Below are positions 12,001 through 18,182 of a DNA stretch of 39,528 nucleotides, piece by piece. Within the stretch, counting starts at the first letter, position 1. Each line of letters starts with the position of its first letter. A program made the translations under genes and the position numbers. The stretch comes from Magnetococcales bacterium (GTDB lineage Bacteria > Pseudomonadota > Magnetococcia > Magnetococcales > JADFWU01): NCBI GenBank assembly GCA_015234045.1, contig JADFWU010000029.1:1-39528 (forward strand), given 5' to 3'. The notes beneath the pieces were generated by a model. It saw nothing but the letters and a program-made list of their open reading frames with translations. It did no database searches and was not told the origin of the DNA.

Positions 12001-12900
12001 GTTTCAACCGAGGGGTTGGACAACGATTTCGACATGGTGCCGGAGAATGCCATGCGTGCCAAAGTATGGGCAGGGCCAGATGATGGTTATTTGGTTATGG
12101 ATAAAGATGGTGATGGCCAGATCAATGATATCACCGAAATGCTTTCTGAATTCTTTACCGCTGGTCACGATAGTGGACTCTCAGCTTTGAGCACGTTGGA
12201 TGATAACGGTGATCAAGTGATCAATGCCGGAGATGGTGCGTTTGATAGTCTGATGATCTGGCAGGATTTGGACAGTGATGGCGTTACTGATCCTGGTGAG
12301 TTGAAGCCATTGAACGCACATGGTATTGAATCCATTAATCTGGATGCGGAAACAGTCAATTTTACCGTTGACGGAGCAACAGTGCTTTCGGAAGGCAGTT
12401 TTGTATACTCCAGTGGTGTTGACGGACAGTTTGCAGAGTTGGATATCCATATTGTTGGGGATGCTGAAACCGGTAGCTCTCAAGTGGATATCACCACAGA
12501 TGCAGTCGCACCTCTGGCTGGACTTGATGTGTCAACGGAAACGCTGGCGCAGCAGGTTATCTTGGTGGATGAACAGAGTGCGGCTGAGGCAATTAATCTC
12601 ACCAATCCGCTGGTGGATAGCGTTCTTCTGCCCACCGATATTGAAGCACTGCCTATGGACAATGCCGTTGAGCCGATTGATCATACTACGCTGGATATTG
12701 AAGAGATTTTCAATGGTTCTGATGGGTTGGATGTGGTTCTACAGACTGAATCAGAGGAATATAGTAGTGAGACTTTGGTTCTCAGCGATATCAATACAGT
12801 CGATACAGAGGTGAATGATGTATCGATAATGGTAGCAGAAACAATCAGCTTGTCTGCACTGTTGCCGGATGAAGAGTGGCATCCACATGTTGATGTATAG
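1..12900 (+). CDS. Giant modular secreted RTX/LamG/FG-GAP protein (5' end outside window)
   Basis: The frame is open from the first base to TAG at 12898-12900, about 4300 codons. A GTG at 4 lies inside a repeat domain and is not a credible start, so the gene begins upstream. Residues counted from base 4: two He_PIG/cadherin-like repeats (about 35-175), an Ig-like domain with YQW (190-270), a cadherin-like/Big_9 domain (280-375), FG-GAP propeller units (about 635-1175) interrupted by a discoidin domain (about 690-825), eight LamG-like domains (nt about 4000-4660, 4720-5330, 5380-5990, 6050-6640, 7385-8040, 8065-8690, 9905-10540, 11335-11945), a short RTX block of GGxGxD-type nonapeptides (3125-3165), and an EF-hand-like domain (3989-4115) with DLNGDGINL, DKDGDGQIND and DLDSDGVTDPGEL. 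RTX repeats plus this C-terminal domain are typical of type I secretion substrates. Adhesion or polysaccharide binding is inferred. No secretion genes are in the window. Confidence 0.9.
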   Translation: MVDDGATEDAAYSWSVPSAAFDDDDLIHGDSLSYTASTPSWLTFNTTTNTLSGTPVNAEVGDHTVIITATDEQDTSVTDTFVVTVANTNDAPTVSGVLTFADATEDSAYSMTLPVDLFDDVDVGDTLTITVSAPSWLGFNATTGVLSGTPLNANVGTETITVTATDTGGAAISVQADLTSINTNDLPTGAVVIDGQLREGYDLTANTGAVQDDDGLGTLGYQWYRSTNDGVDWSVITGATNSIYQLGVDDPGALIKVTVSYTDLRLTAETISAESATTVNYAPTAVDDAIVVQNGISTTLLNLLNNDSDLDGDSISITGKDSTSAQGGMVTYHEGGGLVYTPASGFIGTDSFGYTITDSEGDTSSATVTVDVDTPPESGVGAGDLYAVATNNQQLVTLGGTDAESDSLSFLITALPSNGTLYQTSDGTTLGDVIDAADTTVTDGQFRLIFVPDTDWNGTTTLEYKAHDGKLLSLDTATASITVTPNFAPVMTSDTASATWQVHALDPDPTGVAVQTLLTSGLVTDQDSDVMGIAVTGADVTNGYWEFSTDGGSSWNVLSDVSTSAATLLAEDAQVRFQADDTYAGSVTLSFQAWDQSDGLASGTENIDVSNGDAYSAFSSGSTTVTANVEVGLFGDQLAKLTASTGDVSDLLGSDVDISGSVIIAGAPDYDSTATAFGGSVSLVSQNKPVTASGYYGNMDYFHPSGITDGNLTDEYYAIWETNNGQTGWVTIDLGQEYLISQLKVMNSDNRHHGDRGTRDFRIEIWGESTSATTVVDNTLSDPRGLTTHPFYTYNVTPIAGQYVKFYVDSYYGSSAALNEIQAYGQSQVTVANLTGAVYLYEMDDSGSWSETEALVPSAAEAGDDIGQAVAVSGDVALISATGDDDQGSNAGAAYLYTKQTDGSWTQTTKLTASDGSAGESFGNALDVDGTTAVVGAVSANTTGAVYLFEKASETSWTESEIVAPSDLIASDQFGYAVALDGTRMIVSAPGQDGADDTPSAGAAYIFEQQENGSWSQVAKLVADVLINGDGLGYRVALSGGLAVLTTPSGDANGTDKGAAYVFERLSDGSWDQTAILADPDASGIGFGDDVAIKGNTIIVSDSRDDTGGADKGSIYFFEKGSSGWTYVATQQASDGVAADLFGGAIAVDGDQLVVGATGDDDNGSNSGSIYVHALNSAYNDTPILSGSMLVVAGSTNGSETILVSTLVDGLISDVDSPDVGIAVTGLNSGSGEGVWQYSIDGANWLSFNTISESSATLLDADDTTAIRFVAVDNDATDVSITVRAWDGSDGLDNGSTGVDIAGTGGTSPFSTATLTTSVNMVPDLTVSTNVAQSVMQFDGVDDYIAIPDSDSLDLTGSFSLEFWVNPDTLTGNQGLIAQDQLLSNNGAFVVWLDGANLKMALRNDGSQSTLVANTGASLSIGSWAHIAIVFDDSADTLTFYQNGVQLGDPVSYTDEVFDSTAPIVLGNRDTGAEYNVPLEGKLDTVRIWGDARTSDEIAESFQQEAPISNDNLLAHYDFESITGDQVLDRSGNANTATLGSDTVDDAAQPVALNNHLDQVVHFSPVIPVTNLSAIRFADSEFLKTSVTVTGSFSAETWFYREGQNLWDVLMSQSGDQNSFHVSYNASNQLVMNIQGETFTQDISSFDADNATMMDEWYHLAVTYDAPNNHGIVYLNGQEVINETHATSLVQTNTFYIGNDDWNSGGDGFNGLLDDFRLWDDVRTPEEVVAGYANSTPINPDNLILSYDFESASSGQILDQSGNGNHGILGSSTASDGADPKLFNYRPTVSNQYAMRIDSGDYINTNYTLTGADFTIESWFYRDETFDYDVLAASSGNTQFWVGFNPSQKIGLSLAGSHVYFDPTSSNPANPSLMDSWHHWALSYDASAKTGTFYLDGQSLFTNTHTNAISLNDNLLLGNDLWDSSDDNFQGLMDDVRVWSDVRTATEIADSYYQNTPTNIDNQVLSYDFETVSNGQVLDQSGNNQSGTLGASTAVDAADTVLTTLTGIEKPNLNQAVIATVMPSVQVDNMSLEGWFRWDGVDTGTNMNLLQVGTTLSNGYNLYAARQSSGVYHLSAGRPGVETLLTTDYALVADTWVHVALERDSGTWKIFADGVALSATGGNTTGAPTVPTGGFYIGNDSEQTVTFSGDIADVRFWSDIRTESELQSTMEQTLTGSEANLVGYWKLDEGSGSSVTDSAGSANGSLNGATSWTDSGQPDAPSISTNSVTLDEDATLVGTIEVVDSEGDAFTLSVQSDVTNGTLTLNTSTGGWSYLPDSEFSGTDSFTVRVSQGDFISDQQVNLTIQSVNDAPQLSGTLPTVIGSTAGTQTMLVADLISGLASDVETTDPGVAVTGLDNGTGGGVWQFTTNGTDWTDFSTISESAATLLSADSTTAVRFVSSGGSAGDASITVRAWDGSDGSANGTTDVAVDSTGERSPFSDTALTSSVNMAPVLTASTDYTQSVAQFDSVNDYITIPGSSDMVVNGDFTMEFWVNPDRLTGTTQAILSQDQFAISNGAFAVWINETGNFILTLRELGYGEALSYHSDANLTIGQWDHIAVAFDDAANTVTVYQNGIQVGTPASYTGDIFDSTADILIGNRDTGSDLNMPFDGQLDEVRIWGDVRSASEILSSYQTQLTGAEDNLLVHYDFNSVDNGVVTNSVVDGIDGQLGTAVVGDSAEPMMVNTLGGALRFDGNGDYVTLGSVSTVPTAFTVEAIVKLDQNTTLWSRFLELGNGPSSDNILFSLYENTGKAVLNVRIGSAVQGEVVSADVLPLNTWVHVTAVAYGDGSGRIYFDGVEQGYVSSGMNIRNIARSTNAIAHSSWTVDPDLDGDIAEVRLWGKALTQDEINSNLHAPLSGSESGLQHYWNMNEGSGTVVTDQAGSVDGTLVGGSTWIDTNVDLPMPEITQSETLFTAEDSPLTGTIQAVDDEGDSVRLSLQADAANGSVSFNATTGAWSYTPDANFNGTDSFTIRTTQNEPVGQDAVVVTEVLTADEVITLTVLPAQDAHSGSLTLSGTPSAGETLTVDSTAFVEPDGLGDFSYQWQRLEGVGDAGVWTDISGETTASYVAQNSDIGTMVRAVVDYVDDGGTVESVTSSPSSTVTVANLVGTSGADTLTATIYHSNISGLDGDDTLTGGTGNDTLDGGAGNDLLSAGAGDDTLIYDSADTTTIDGGAGSDTLQLTVDTASLHLTNVANSVLNGIEIIEMVGGNHALSFDALDVTSLSESTDQLFVTGSSTDTLSLLDTDNGSWNDDGIVEVDSVAWNKYSSGTATVLVDTDITATVDTLSPSLYFEQINPTFTDLRAHFALDGNATDSTGNGYDGVLSSVAVSTTTDRFGNAASAYTFTTADEYIDIPKTVADFDLNDFAISMWYKSGSHAAAGGALMVMDSSDPYTGPTVYFGYPGSNDTMQFRIDYDDAVNWTNQKVADSQWHHGVFQRAGNQLEIYVDGEQVATNTVSAINLDTTVYDSDFRLGAHAIDQSIQEYYGSLDELSFYTRALTANEISTTYSGQVQTGEDVTFLKGSGAVSLLQGVVLTNHAVTNWDGGVVTAAVSSNGTANDQLTINDQGTGAGQINISGSDLYYGSTAIGTFSGGVDGAALTVSLNSAASTDAVQALMHNIAFANDATTPSVLTRTVTVQATNNLGNAASVTQDVLIEVNTLPTASDNTITAIENTSQTIALSDLGFNDADGDALDHIEIISTIGSGTLRVGSTLINAGDSISLAEINSNSFTFTPDPGTSGNGYGAFAFKVHDGTALSTSANTINFNVDLVGASNLNARYTFDGTALDSSGNGHSGTFYSGITQVADRFGNANSAISFDGTTNGLVKLDHAAMNGLTDFTVSFWAKFTDTGSTKHFMSGATTSNFNAFLPIHDAGVIRMLFSGGSFTFGSDLNDGGWHALHFVRTGASIKFYADGSFQSEWTTASTSALTIAPNGLWLGGDQDSLGGGFATNQQYTGQMDEVRIYNRALSATEVANTVSMPMAADPIVFDLNGDGINLVSTEGLDNDFDMVPENAMRAKVWAGPDDGYLVMDKDGDGQINDITEMLSEFFTAGHDSGLSALSTLDDNGDQVINAGDGAFDSLMIWQDLDSDGVTDPGELKPLNAHGIESINLDAETVNFTVDGATVLSEGSFVYSSGVDGQFAELDIHIVGDAETGSSQVDITTDAVAPLAGLDVSTETLAQQVILVDEQSAAEAINLTNPLVDSVLLPTDIEALPMDNAVEPIDHTTLDIEEIFNGSDGLDVVLQTESEEYSSETLVLSDINTVDTEVNDVSIMVAETISLSALLPDEEWHPHVDV
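2053..2490 (+). other. Discoidin (F5/8 type C) domain inserted into an FG-GAP unit
   Basis: This part of the giant protein encodes a galactose-binding-like fold: KPVTASGYYG, GITDGN, a WVTIDLGQ core strand, ISQLKV, FRIEIWG and a closing LNEIQAYG. The flanks read as the two halves of a single FG-GAP unit: VIIAGAPDYDS before it and TGAVYLYEMDDSGSW after it. The DNA looks more A+T-rich than the neighbouring repeats. The boundaries are approximate. The fold assignment comes from motif resemblance. Confidence 0.7.
3553..4494 (+). repeat. Intragenic long repeat, copy A (about 314 codons)
   Basis: Copy A comprises a cadherin/Ig-like domain followed by a LamG domain. It runs from LSGSMLVVAGS to RIWGDARTSDEI and is recognisably duplicated at 6940-7887. 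Shared landmarks in order are DPGVAVTGL/DVGIAVTGL, GVWQ, ISES-ATLL, ITVRAWDGSDG, SPFS, LT-SVNM-P, MEFWVNPD/LEFWVNPD and GNRDTG. A third, more diverged copy of only the first half lies at about 1470-1890. Confidence 0.8.
6940..7887 (+). repeat. Intragenic long repeat, copy B (about 316 codons)
   Basis: Copy B is the partner of 3553-4494 in the same reading frame, with the same domain order and closely similar protein sequence. The nearly equal length indicates duplication of a two-domain unit within the gene rather than independent recruitment. Confidence 0.8.
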
Positions 12901-13095
12901 CGTGTTGATGATAGGGGACAGAGGCATATACAAGTCAATAGAATAGAATAATCAATCAAAAAACATACTGATCGCTTGACTTCTGTTCACAAAAGCGTCA
13001 CTGTGTGCGATTAGATATTGTAATTGCGCTGCATTCAAGAGCCTCAAACGCCCGCATCCGCAGTCTCCCCAAGTTTTTTCTAAGGACATCACCTT

Positions 13096-14406
13096 TTGGA
13101 CTTTTCAGAGTTAAATCTAGCAAAACCCATACAGCATGCGATCAAACGTCTCGGATATAAGACAGCAACGCCCATTCAGGCCCAAGCCATTCCGCCTTTG
13201 CAGGCTGGTAAGGATCTATTAGGTATTGCTCAAACCGGTACCGGTAAAACCGCTGCTTTTGCACTACCTATTTTAGATTATTTGCTCAAAAATAATCGGC
13301 GTCCAACTGCCAAAAGTGCTCGGGTTTTGGTGTTGACACCGACCCGCGAATTGGCTTCTCAGATTGACGATAGCTTTCGTGATTGTAGCAAAGGCATGCG
13401 TATCTATCGGGGGTTGGTCTTCGGCGGTGTAGGTCAGTCGCCTCAGGTGAGAACCATGCGGCGTGGTGTGGATGTGTTGACCGCTACACCAGGACGTTTG
13501 CTGGATCTGATGAACCAGCGCCATATACGTCTGGATAAACTGGAAGTATTTGTTCTGGATGAAGCTGACCGGATGTTGGATATGGGATTTATCCATGATA
13601 TCCGCAAGGTTATGGCAACACTGCCACCCAAACGGCAAACGCTGCTCTTCTCTGCTACCATGCCGAAAAGCATCGCCGATTTGGCTGGTGGATTGCTCAA
13701 TGATCCTGTTACGGTAGAGGTGACACCGCAGGCTACAACCGTTGACCGTATCGAACAGAAAATCATGTTCGTGACCAAGGCAAAAAAGCGGTTATTGTTG
13801 CAGAATCTGTTAGAAGAGCATCCCATTGAGCGTGCTTTGGTTTTTACACGCACTAAACATGGTGCGGATCGTGTTGCCAAGCATTTGGAGCAAAATGCCA
13901 TCCGTGCGGAAGCCATCCACGGCAATAAATCCCAAGGTGCTCGACAAAAAGCGCTGTCTCGATTCAAAAAGAGTCAGGTGCGTGTGTTGGTGGCAACGGA
14001 TATCGCTGCACGTGGTATTGACGTGCCGGGTGTGAGTCATGTGATCAATTTTGACTTGCCCAATGAGGCGGAGAACTATGTTCACCGCATCGGACGCACT
14101 GCACGGGCTGGCGCCGAGGGTATTGCCATCTCTTTCTGTGATGTGCTTGAGCGCCCTTTGTTGCGCGATATTCAGCGCTGTATTCGGCAAGTCGTGCCCA
14201 TTGATGAAGAGCATCCATTCCACGCAGAGGGGGTTGCTCAACCCAGAACCGCAAGCAAGCCGAACAATCGTAATTACAGAGGACGGCGCGGGAAATCTCA
14301 GAAGAGTTGTGGGCCTGGTGGTGATACCTGTTCCCGTCCATCCAAGCCTTCTGGAAGCAAGCGGCGCCGCAATAAAAGACGCGGTGGCGCAAGGCAGGCT
14401 GCTTAA
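13096..14406 (+). CDS. rhlE: DEAD-box ATP-dependent RNA helicase, RhlE type
   Basis: An ATP-dependent RNA-unwinding enzyme of the cytoplasm, with roles in RNA turnover, ribosome assembly or cold adaptation in this family. All core motifs are visible in the 436 residues: Q motif (F3 to about Q28), Walker A AQTGTGKT at 45-52, PTRELA, TPGRLLDL, DEAD at 155-158, SAT at 186-188, then in the second RecA domain ATDIAARGID and HRIGRTARAG. A basic, Arg/Lys/Gly-rich tail of about 60 residues follows, as in RhlE proteins that use it to bind RNA. The start is TTG, chosen because TAAGGA at 13081-13086 lies nine bases upstream and the Q motif begins straight after. It appears monocistronic. RhlE against a sister subgroup cannot be settled by motif alone. 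Confidence 0.95.
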   Translation: MDFSELNLAKPIQHAIKRLGYKTATPIQAQAIPPLQAGKDLLGIAQTGTGKTAAFALPILDYLLKNNRRPTAKSARVLVLTPTRELASQIDDSFRDCSKGMRIYRGLVFGGVGQSPQVRTMRRGVDVLTATPGRLLDLMNQRHIRLDKLEVFVLDEADRMLDMGFIHDIRKVMATLPPKRQTLLFSATMPKSIADLAGGLLNDPVTVEVTPQATTVDRIEQKIMFVTKAKKRLLLQNLLEEHPIERALVFTRTKHGADRVAKHLEQNAIRAEAIHGNKSQGARQKALSRFKKSQVRVLVATDIAARGIDVPGVSHVINFDLPNEAENYVHRIGRTARAGAEGIAISFCDVLERPLLRDIQRCIRQVVPIDEEHPFHAEGVAQPRTASKPNNRNYRGRRGKSQKSCGPGGDTCSRPSKPSGSKRRRNKRRGGARQAA

Positions 14407-14796
14407 CGCATTGATTGTACGCGTTCACGAATGGGCATTGTCTGTTCGTGAACGCGGATTATCATTGATATTGTGTTGCTCATTGTAAAAAAAAATTTGG
14501 TCCCTTCCTTTTTGTCAGCCTCATCCCAGTACGTAAACTCCCCTCAAAATATCGCTATGTCACTGTGCGTTTTTTCGTCTCGCTATTCATCTTTCCTGAA
14601 TTCGAAATGATAAATTTTGCACTTTTCCTGACAAAATTATTGGTCGAAATCTCTCTATTTAACATGTTGAATGGTTATTGTTCGCCTGATCAATTTTTTT
14701 TTGTTTCACTAAATATAGATATTGCTGTATATATATCCCCTAAATCCTCTACAACCTCTACTTCCACTACATTTGAAAGTACATATTAGGTGAACC
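14407..14796. other. Intergenic region with a perfect stem-loop and A+T-rich leader
   Basis: No convincing gene is seen. At 14420-14456 a perfect 12-bp inverted repeat (CGCGTTCACGAA / TTCGTGAACGCG) encloses a 13-base loop, 14 bases after the helicase stop. No T-tract follows directly, so it is not a canonical intrinsic terminator, though it may end or stabilise the helicase transcript. From about 14560 the DNA becomes A+T-rich and ends in a pyrimidine-rich CCTCTAC-type near-repeat (about 14740-14772) before the ribosome binding site of the next gene. The promoter of the signalling genes probably lies here, but I cannot pick one securely. Confidence 0.55.
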
Positions 14797-15402
14797 GTGA
14801 AAATTGAGGCGTTATCACCGAAACAGGTTGCCGATCTACTTGGCGTATCAACACAGGCCGTACATAAATGGGTTGCTAGTGGACTACTCCAGGCATGGCG
14901 TACTCCAGGTGGACATCGACGCATCACTAAAGCCTCTGTAGACCAGTTGCTTTGTGAACGAGACCAGCAGCTTATGGATTCAAATCCAGAGCGTAGAGCA
15001 GTATCTGTTTTGGTTGTAGATGACGATCTTCGAATGCACGCAGTGTTCCAAAAACACCTCCATTCCTGGGACATGAACCTGGATGTTGTGACTGCAAAAT
15101 CTGGAATGGATGGATTTGTTCAGGTCGCCAAAAAAAGGCCTGATCTCATTATCACCGACCTGATCATGCCTGATCTTGATGGCTTCCATATGATCCAAAA
15201 ATTAAAGGATGATCCAGAGCTACGGTCGATCCACATTATCGTTTCAACCGTCTTACAAACAGAAGAAATCTCCAGAAGAGGCACACTTCCTGATGATGTG
15301 CTTGTTTTCCAAAAGCCGATTTCTTTTCCTAAACTAAAAACCGTCATTCTTGGAATTATATCAACAATACGCACTACATCATCATCAGGGATAAATCACT
15401 GA
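14797..15402 (+). CDS. Excisionase/MerR-type HTH fused to a C-terminal receiver domain
   Basis: A probable DNA-binding response regulator of 201 residues. Residues 5-45 form a HTH_17/BldC-type winged helix with the signature SPKQVADLLGVS, VHKWVASG and the wing TPGGHRRI. Residues about 68-190 form a receiver: VLVVDDD acidic patch, probable phospho-acceptor D121 in ITDLIMPDLDG, a V-S-T switch segment and a QKPIS lysine loop. The output-first order is the reverse of ordinary OmpR/NarL regulators. The start is GTG, supported by TTAGG ending six bases upstream. It lies 42 bases upstream of the PAS-GGDEF-EAL gene and is probably cotranscribed with it. Its phosphodonor is unknown; the neighbouring kinases are the obvious candidates. 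Confidence 0.85.
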   Translation: MKIEALSPKQVADLLGVSTQAVHKWVASGLLQAWRTPGGHRRITKASVDQLLCERDQQLMDSNPERRAVSVLVVDDDLRMHAVFQKHLHSWDMNLDVVTAKSGMDGFVQVAKKRPDLIITDLIMPDLDGFHMIQKLKDDPELRSIHIIVSTVLQTEEISRRGTLPDDVLVFQKPISFPKLKTVILGIISTIRTTSSSGINH

Positions 15403-15444
15403 TCTATTACCATTCATCCTAAACAAGATCATTGAGATAGACAT

Positions 15445-18174
15445 ATGACGACAAAGAGCCAACAAGAAGTCACAGCGGAGATTATCAGGCTGAAATCCCA
15501 ATTGGATGCCTACAAGAAGGATAATGTGCGCCTGAACGATCTTGAAAAGCAGCTGGATAGCACTCTTTATAATTTGAGAATTCACCAAGAAGAGTTGCAT
15601 TCACAGAACGAGGAGCTTGTCCACTCCAGGGAAAAACTTGAGGCTTTGCTTAGTAAGTTTTCAGTTCTTTTTGAGGATTCTCCTGTAAGCTACTTTGTTC
15701 TGGATAAACATCAGACAATCCTTGAGTTAAATCAAGCTTCTGCGCGTCTTTTAAATACGCCCAAGCAGTTTCTTCTAGGTAAACTGCTGTTGCCCTATAT
15801 AAACCGATCTGAAATTGATGCGTTAAACAATCATTATCGTCGCGTATTTGACGGCAGTAATGCCACTGATGAACTTGAACTGATTCCTCATAAACGAAAG
15901 TCTGTTCCCTGTGTTCTACAAAGTCAAAAAATAATCGATCCAATACTGGAAGAGCCCGTAAGCTTAACAGTGATTTTTGATATATCATCTCAAAAGTATC
16001 AAGAGCAACAAATTGCCATGTTGGCAGAGCGTAATAGGCGCATATTATATGCTGTCGAAGATGGTATCTTAGGCACCAATGAATCTGGATTGATCGTTTT
16101 TTCCAATCCTGCCTCAGAAAAGATGTTGCAATTCACGAGTGAAGAACTATTTGGACAATCGCTTGTAGAAATTTTGAAAGAAAAAGATACTGATCATAAT
16201 AAAACTCTAGATATAGATTCTGCTATACTGAACACACTCAAAGATGGTGACGTTCGTACAGTAGAAGAACAACTGTTTAGGTGTAAAAACGGTAGCCGGA
16301 TCTTGGTAGAATATGTGGTTGCTCCCACATACGAAGAGGAATACATTTCTGGATTGGTATTAACATTCAGAGATATCTCCAGGAGAAAACAAGCTGAAGA
16401 AATTCTCCGAAATGCACACGACCAACTTGAACGTCGTGTGCTGGAGCGTACCAAGGAATTGCGTACTGTAAACGAGCGGCTGCGTCTTACATCACAAGTA
16501 TTTGAGAGTACTTCTGAAGCCATTGTGATTACTGATGCCAAAAACAGAATAATTGAGGTGAATCCGGCTTTTATTCGAATTACTGGATATACCTCAGATG
16601 AGGCGTTGGGAAAAAATCCTGGGTTTATGAAATCAGGTCGGCATGATAGAGCCTTTTATGCTGATTTATGGAAAAAAGTTTGGCAAGAAGGGTTTTGGCA
16701 AGGAGAAATCTGGGACAGACGAAAAAACGGTGAGGTGTATCCAAAGTGGCTGACTATTAATACAGTCAAAGACAAAACGGATGACCTCATCCAATGTATT
16801 GGTGTGTTCTCAGATATCAGTCGGGTGAAGGCCACAGAGGAAAAACTGGAACAACTTGCTTTTTTTGATGGTCTGACAGGTCTACCCAATAGAACCTTAT
16901 TCAAAACTCGATTAGAACATGAATTTACTGCTGCTCACCGACACAGGAAAAAAATAGCACTGCTGTTTTTAGACTTGGACAATTTTAAAAATATCAATGA
17001 CACACTTGGCCATGCGGCAGGAGATAACCTATTAACAATTATGGCAGGACGAATAAAATCCTGTGTACGTGATTCAGATACCGTGTCTCGTTTGGGTGGA
17101 GATGAATTTACAATTATTTTGACCGACATTGATGACGCTTCATCAGTTTCTCATGTGGTTTATAATATCCAAAAATCAATGAGAAAGCCTATGAAATTAG
17201 ATGGGCATCGCATTGTGGTTGGAGGAAGTATCGGCATTGCCATTTATCCAGACGATGGAAACACGTCTGACTCTCTTATAAAAAATGCTGATGCTGCCAT
17301 GTATCATGCAAAAGAATCAGGCCGTAACACCTACGCCTTTTTCACAAAAGAGCTGAATTCGCAGGCTATGCGGCGTATGGACCTGGAGAGCGGGCTAAGG
17401 CAGTCCGTTGAGAATAAACAGCTTATTCTATACTACCAACCCAAGGTTGATTTTATCTCTGGTCAGTCCATAGGTATGGAAGCACTCGTACGTTGGGATC
17501 GACCAGGTCATGGTATCGTGTCGCCTGCTGAATTTATCCCGGTAGCGGAAGAGTCTGGGCTTATAAGGGAAATTGGACAACAAGTATTGGAAATAGCCTG
17601 CCGCCAAGGCGTTGAATTGATTGATGCTGGAATAAATACAGTGCCAATATCCGTTAATCTCTCCACCCGCCAACTGCAACATGCCAACATAATTGACGAT
17701 ATACGGAAAGTTCTTGTAGAAACGGGTTTCCCGCCTCAATTGCTGGAAGTCGAAATTACAGAAAGCATGATGGCGACCGACGTGGATGATGCTATTGATA
17801 AATTGAATGCCATCCGTGAGATGGGAATAACCATTTCTGTGGATGATTTTGGTACAGGTTACTCTTCACTCAGCTATTTGAAGCGTTTTCCAATACATAC
17901 ATTAAAAATTGACCGCTCTTTTGTGCAAGATCTTCCAGAGGATGGGGATGATGCTGCCATTGTCCGAGCCATTATATCCATGGCTCATAGTCTCGGGCTC
18001 GATACAGTTGCAGAAGGCGTTGAAACCCAGGAACAGGGACAGTTTTTAAGCGAACACCATTGCCAAAATATGCAGGGGTATCTGTTCAGCCGACCGCTGT
18101 CTTTCTCCGACATTAAAATATTCCTTGAAAAAACAAACGGTAACATTGATTCTCGAGCATTGCGTGAGGGTTGA
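15445..18174 (+). CDS. PAS-PAS-PAS-GGDEF-EAL c-di-GMP signalling protein
   Basis: A 909-residue protein predicted to make and/or degrade cyclic di-GMP. It opens with a coiled-coil (about 1-60) and has three PAS domains (about 65-185, 200-315 and 355-470). The GGDEF domain (about 475-635) has an intact GGDEF at 551-555 and an inhibitory RxxD site (RDSD) five residues before it. The EAL domain (about 650-895) keeps EALVRW (E679), DDFGTGYSS and EGVET. No transmembrane segment is evident, so it is probably cytosolic. The first two PAS domains closely resemble those of the hybrid kinase at 26026-28611. Its stop overlaps the sequence at the next gene's start region. Both catalytic motifs look functional; which activity dominates cannot be read from sequence. 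Confidence 0.95.
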   Translation: MTTKSQQEVTAEIIRLKSQLDAYKKDNVRLNDLEKQLDSTLYNLRIHQEELHSQNEELVHSREKLEALLSKFSVLFEDSPVSYFVLDKHQTILELNQASARLLNTPKQFLLGKLLLPYINRSEIDALNNHYRRVFDGSNATDELELIPHKRKSVPCVLQSQKIIDPILEEPVSLTVIFDISSQKYQEQQIAMLAERNRRILYAVEDGILGTNESGLIVFSNPASEKMLQFTSEELFGQSLVEILKEKDTDHNKTLDIDSAILNTLKDGDVRTVEEQLFRCKNGSRILVEYVVAPTYEEEYISGLVLTFRDISRRKQAEEILRNAHDQLERRVLERTKELRTVNERLRLTSQVFESTSEAIVITDAKNRIIEVNPAFIRITGYTSDEALGKNPGFMKSGRHDRAFYADLWKKVWQEGFWQGEIWDRRKNGEVYPKWLTINTVKDKTDDLIQCIGVFSDISRVKATEEKLEQLAFFDGLTGLPNRTLFKTRLEHEFTAAHRHRKKIALLFLDLDNFKNINDTLGHAAGDNLLTIMAGRIKSCVRDSDTVSRLGGDEFTIILTDIDDASSVSHVVYNIQKSMRKPMKLDGHRIVVGGSIGIAIYPDDGNTSDSLIKNADAAMYHAKESGRNTYAFFTKELNSQAMRRMDLESGLRQSVENKQLILYYQPKVDFISGQSIGMEALVRWDRPGHGIVSPAEFIPVAEESGLIREIGQQVLEIACRQGVELIDAGINTVPISVNLSTRQLQHANIIDDIRKVLVETGFPPQLLEVEITESMMATDVDDAIDKLNAIREMGITISVDDFGTGYSSLSYLKRFPIHTLKIDRSFVQDLPEDGDDAAIVRAIISMAHSLGLDTVAEGVETQEQGQFLSEHHCQNMQGYLFSRPLSFSDIKIFLEKTNGNIDSRALREG

Positions 18175-18182
18175 ATGAGACT

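Noticed and set aside
12901-13095. TTGACT near 12975 as the helicase promoter
   Set aside because: No -10-like sequence lies 16-18 bases downstream.
14565-14789. 74-codon ORF in the A+T-rich leader before the HTH-receiver gene
   Set aside because: Low-complexity, Phe/Ser-rich translation of A+T-rich DNA with no ribosome binding site or recognisable motif.
18171-18182. TTG start for the membrane kinase overlapping the previous stop
   Set aside because: The only Shine-Dalgarno-like sequence abuts the TTG directly; the ATG at 18183 has workable spacing.
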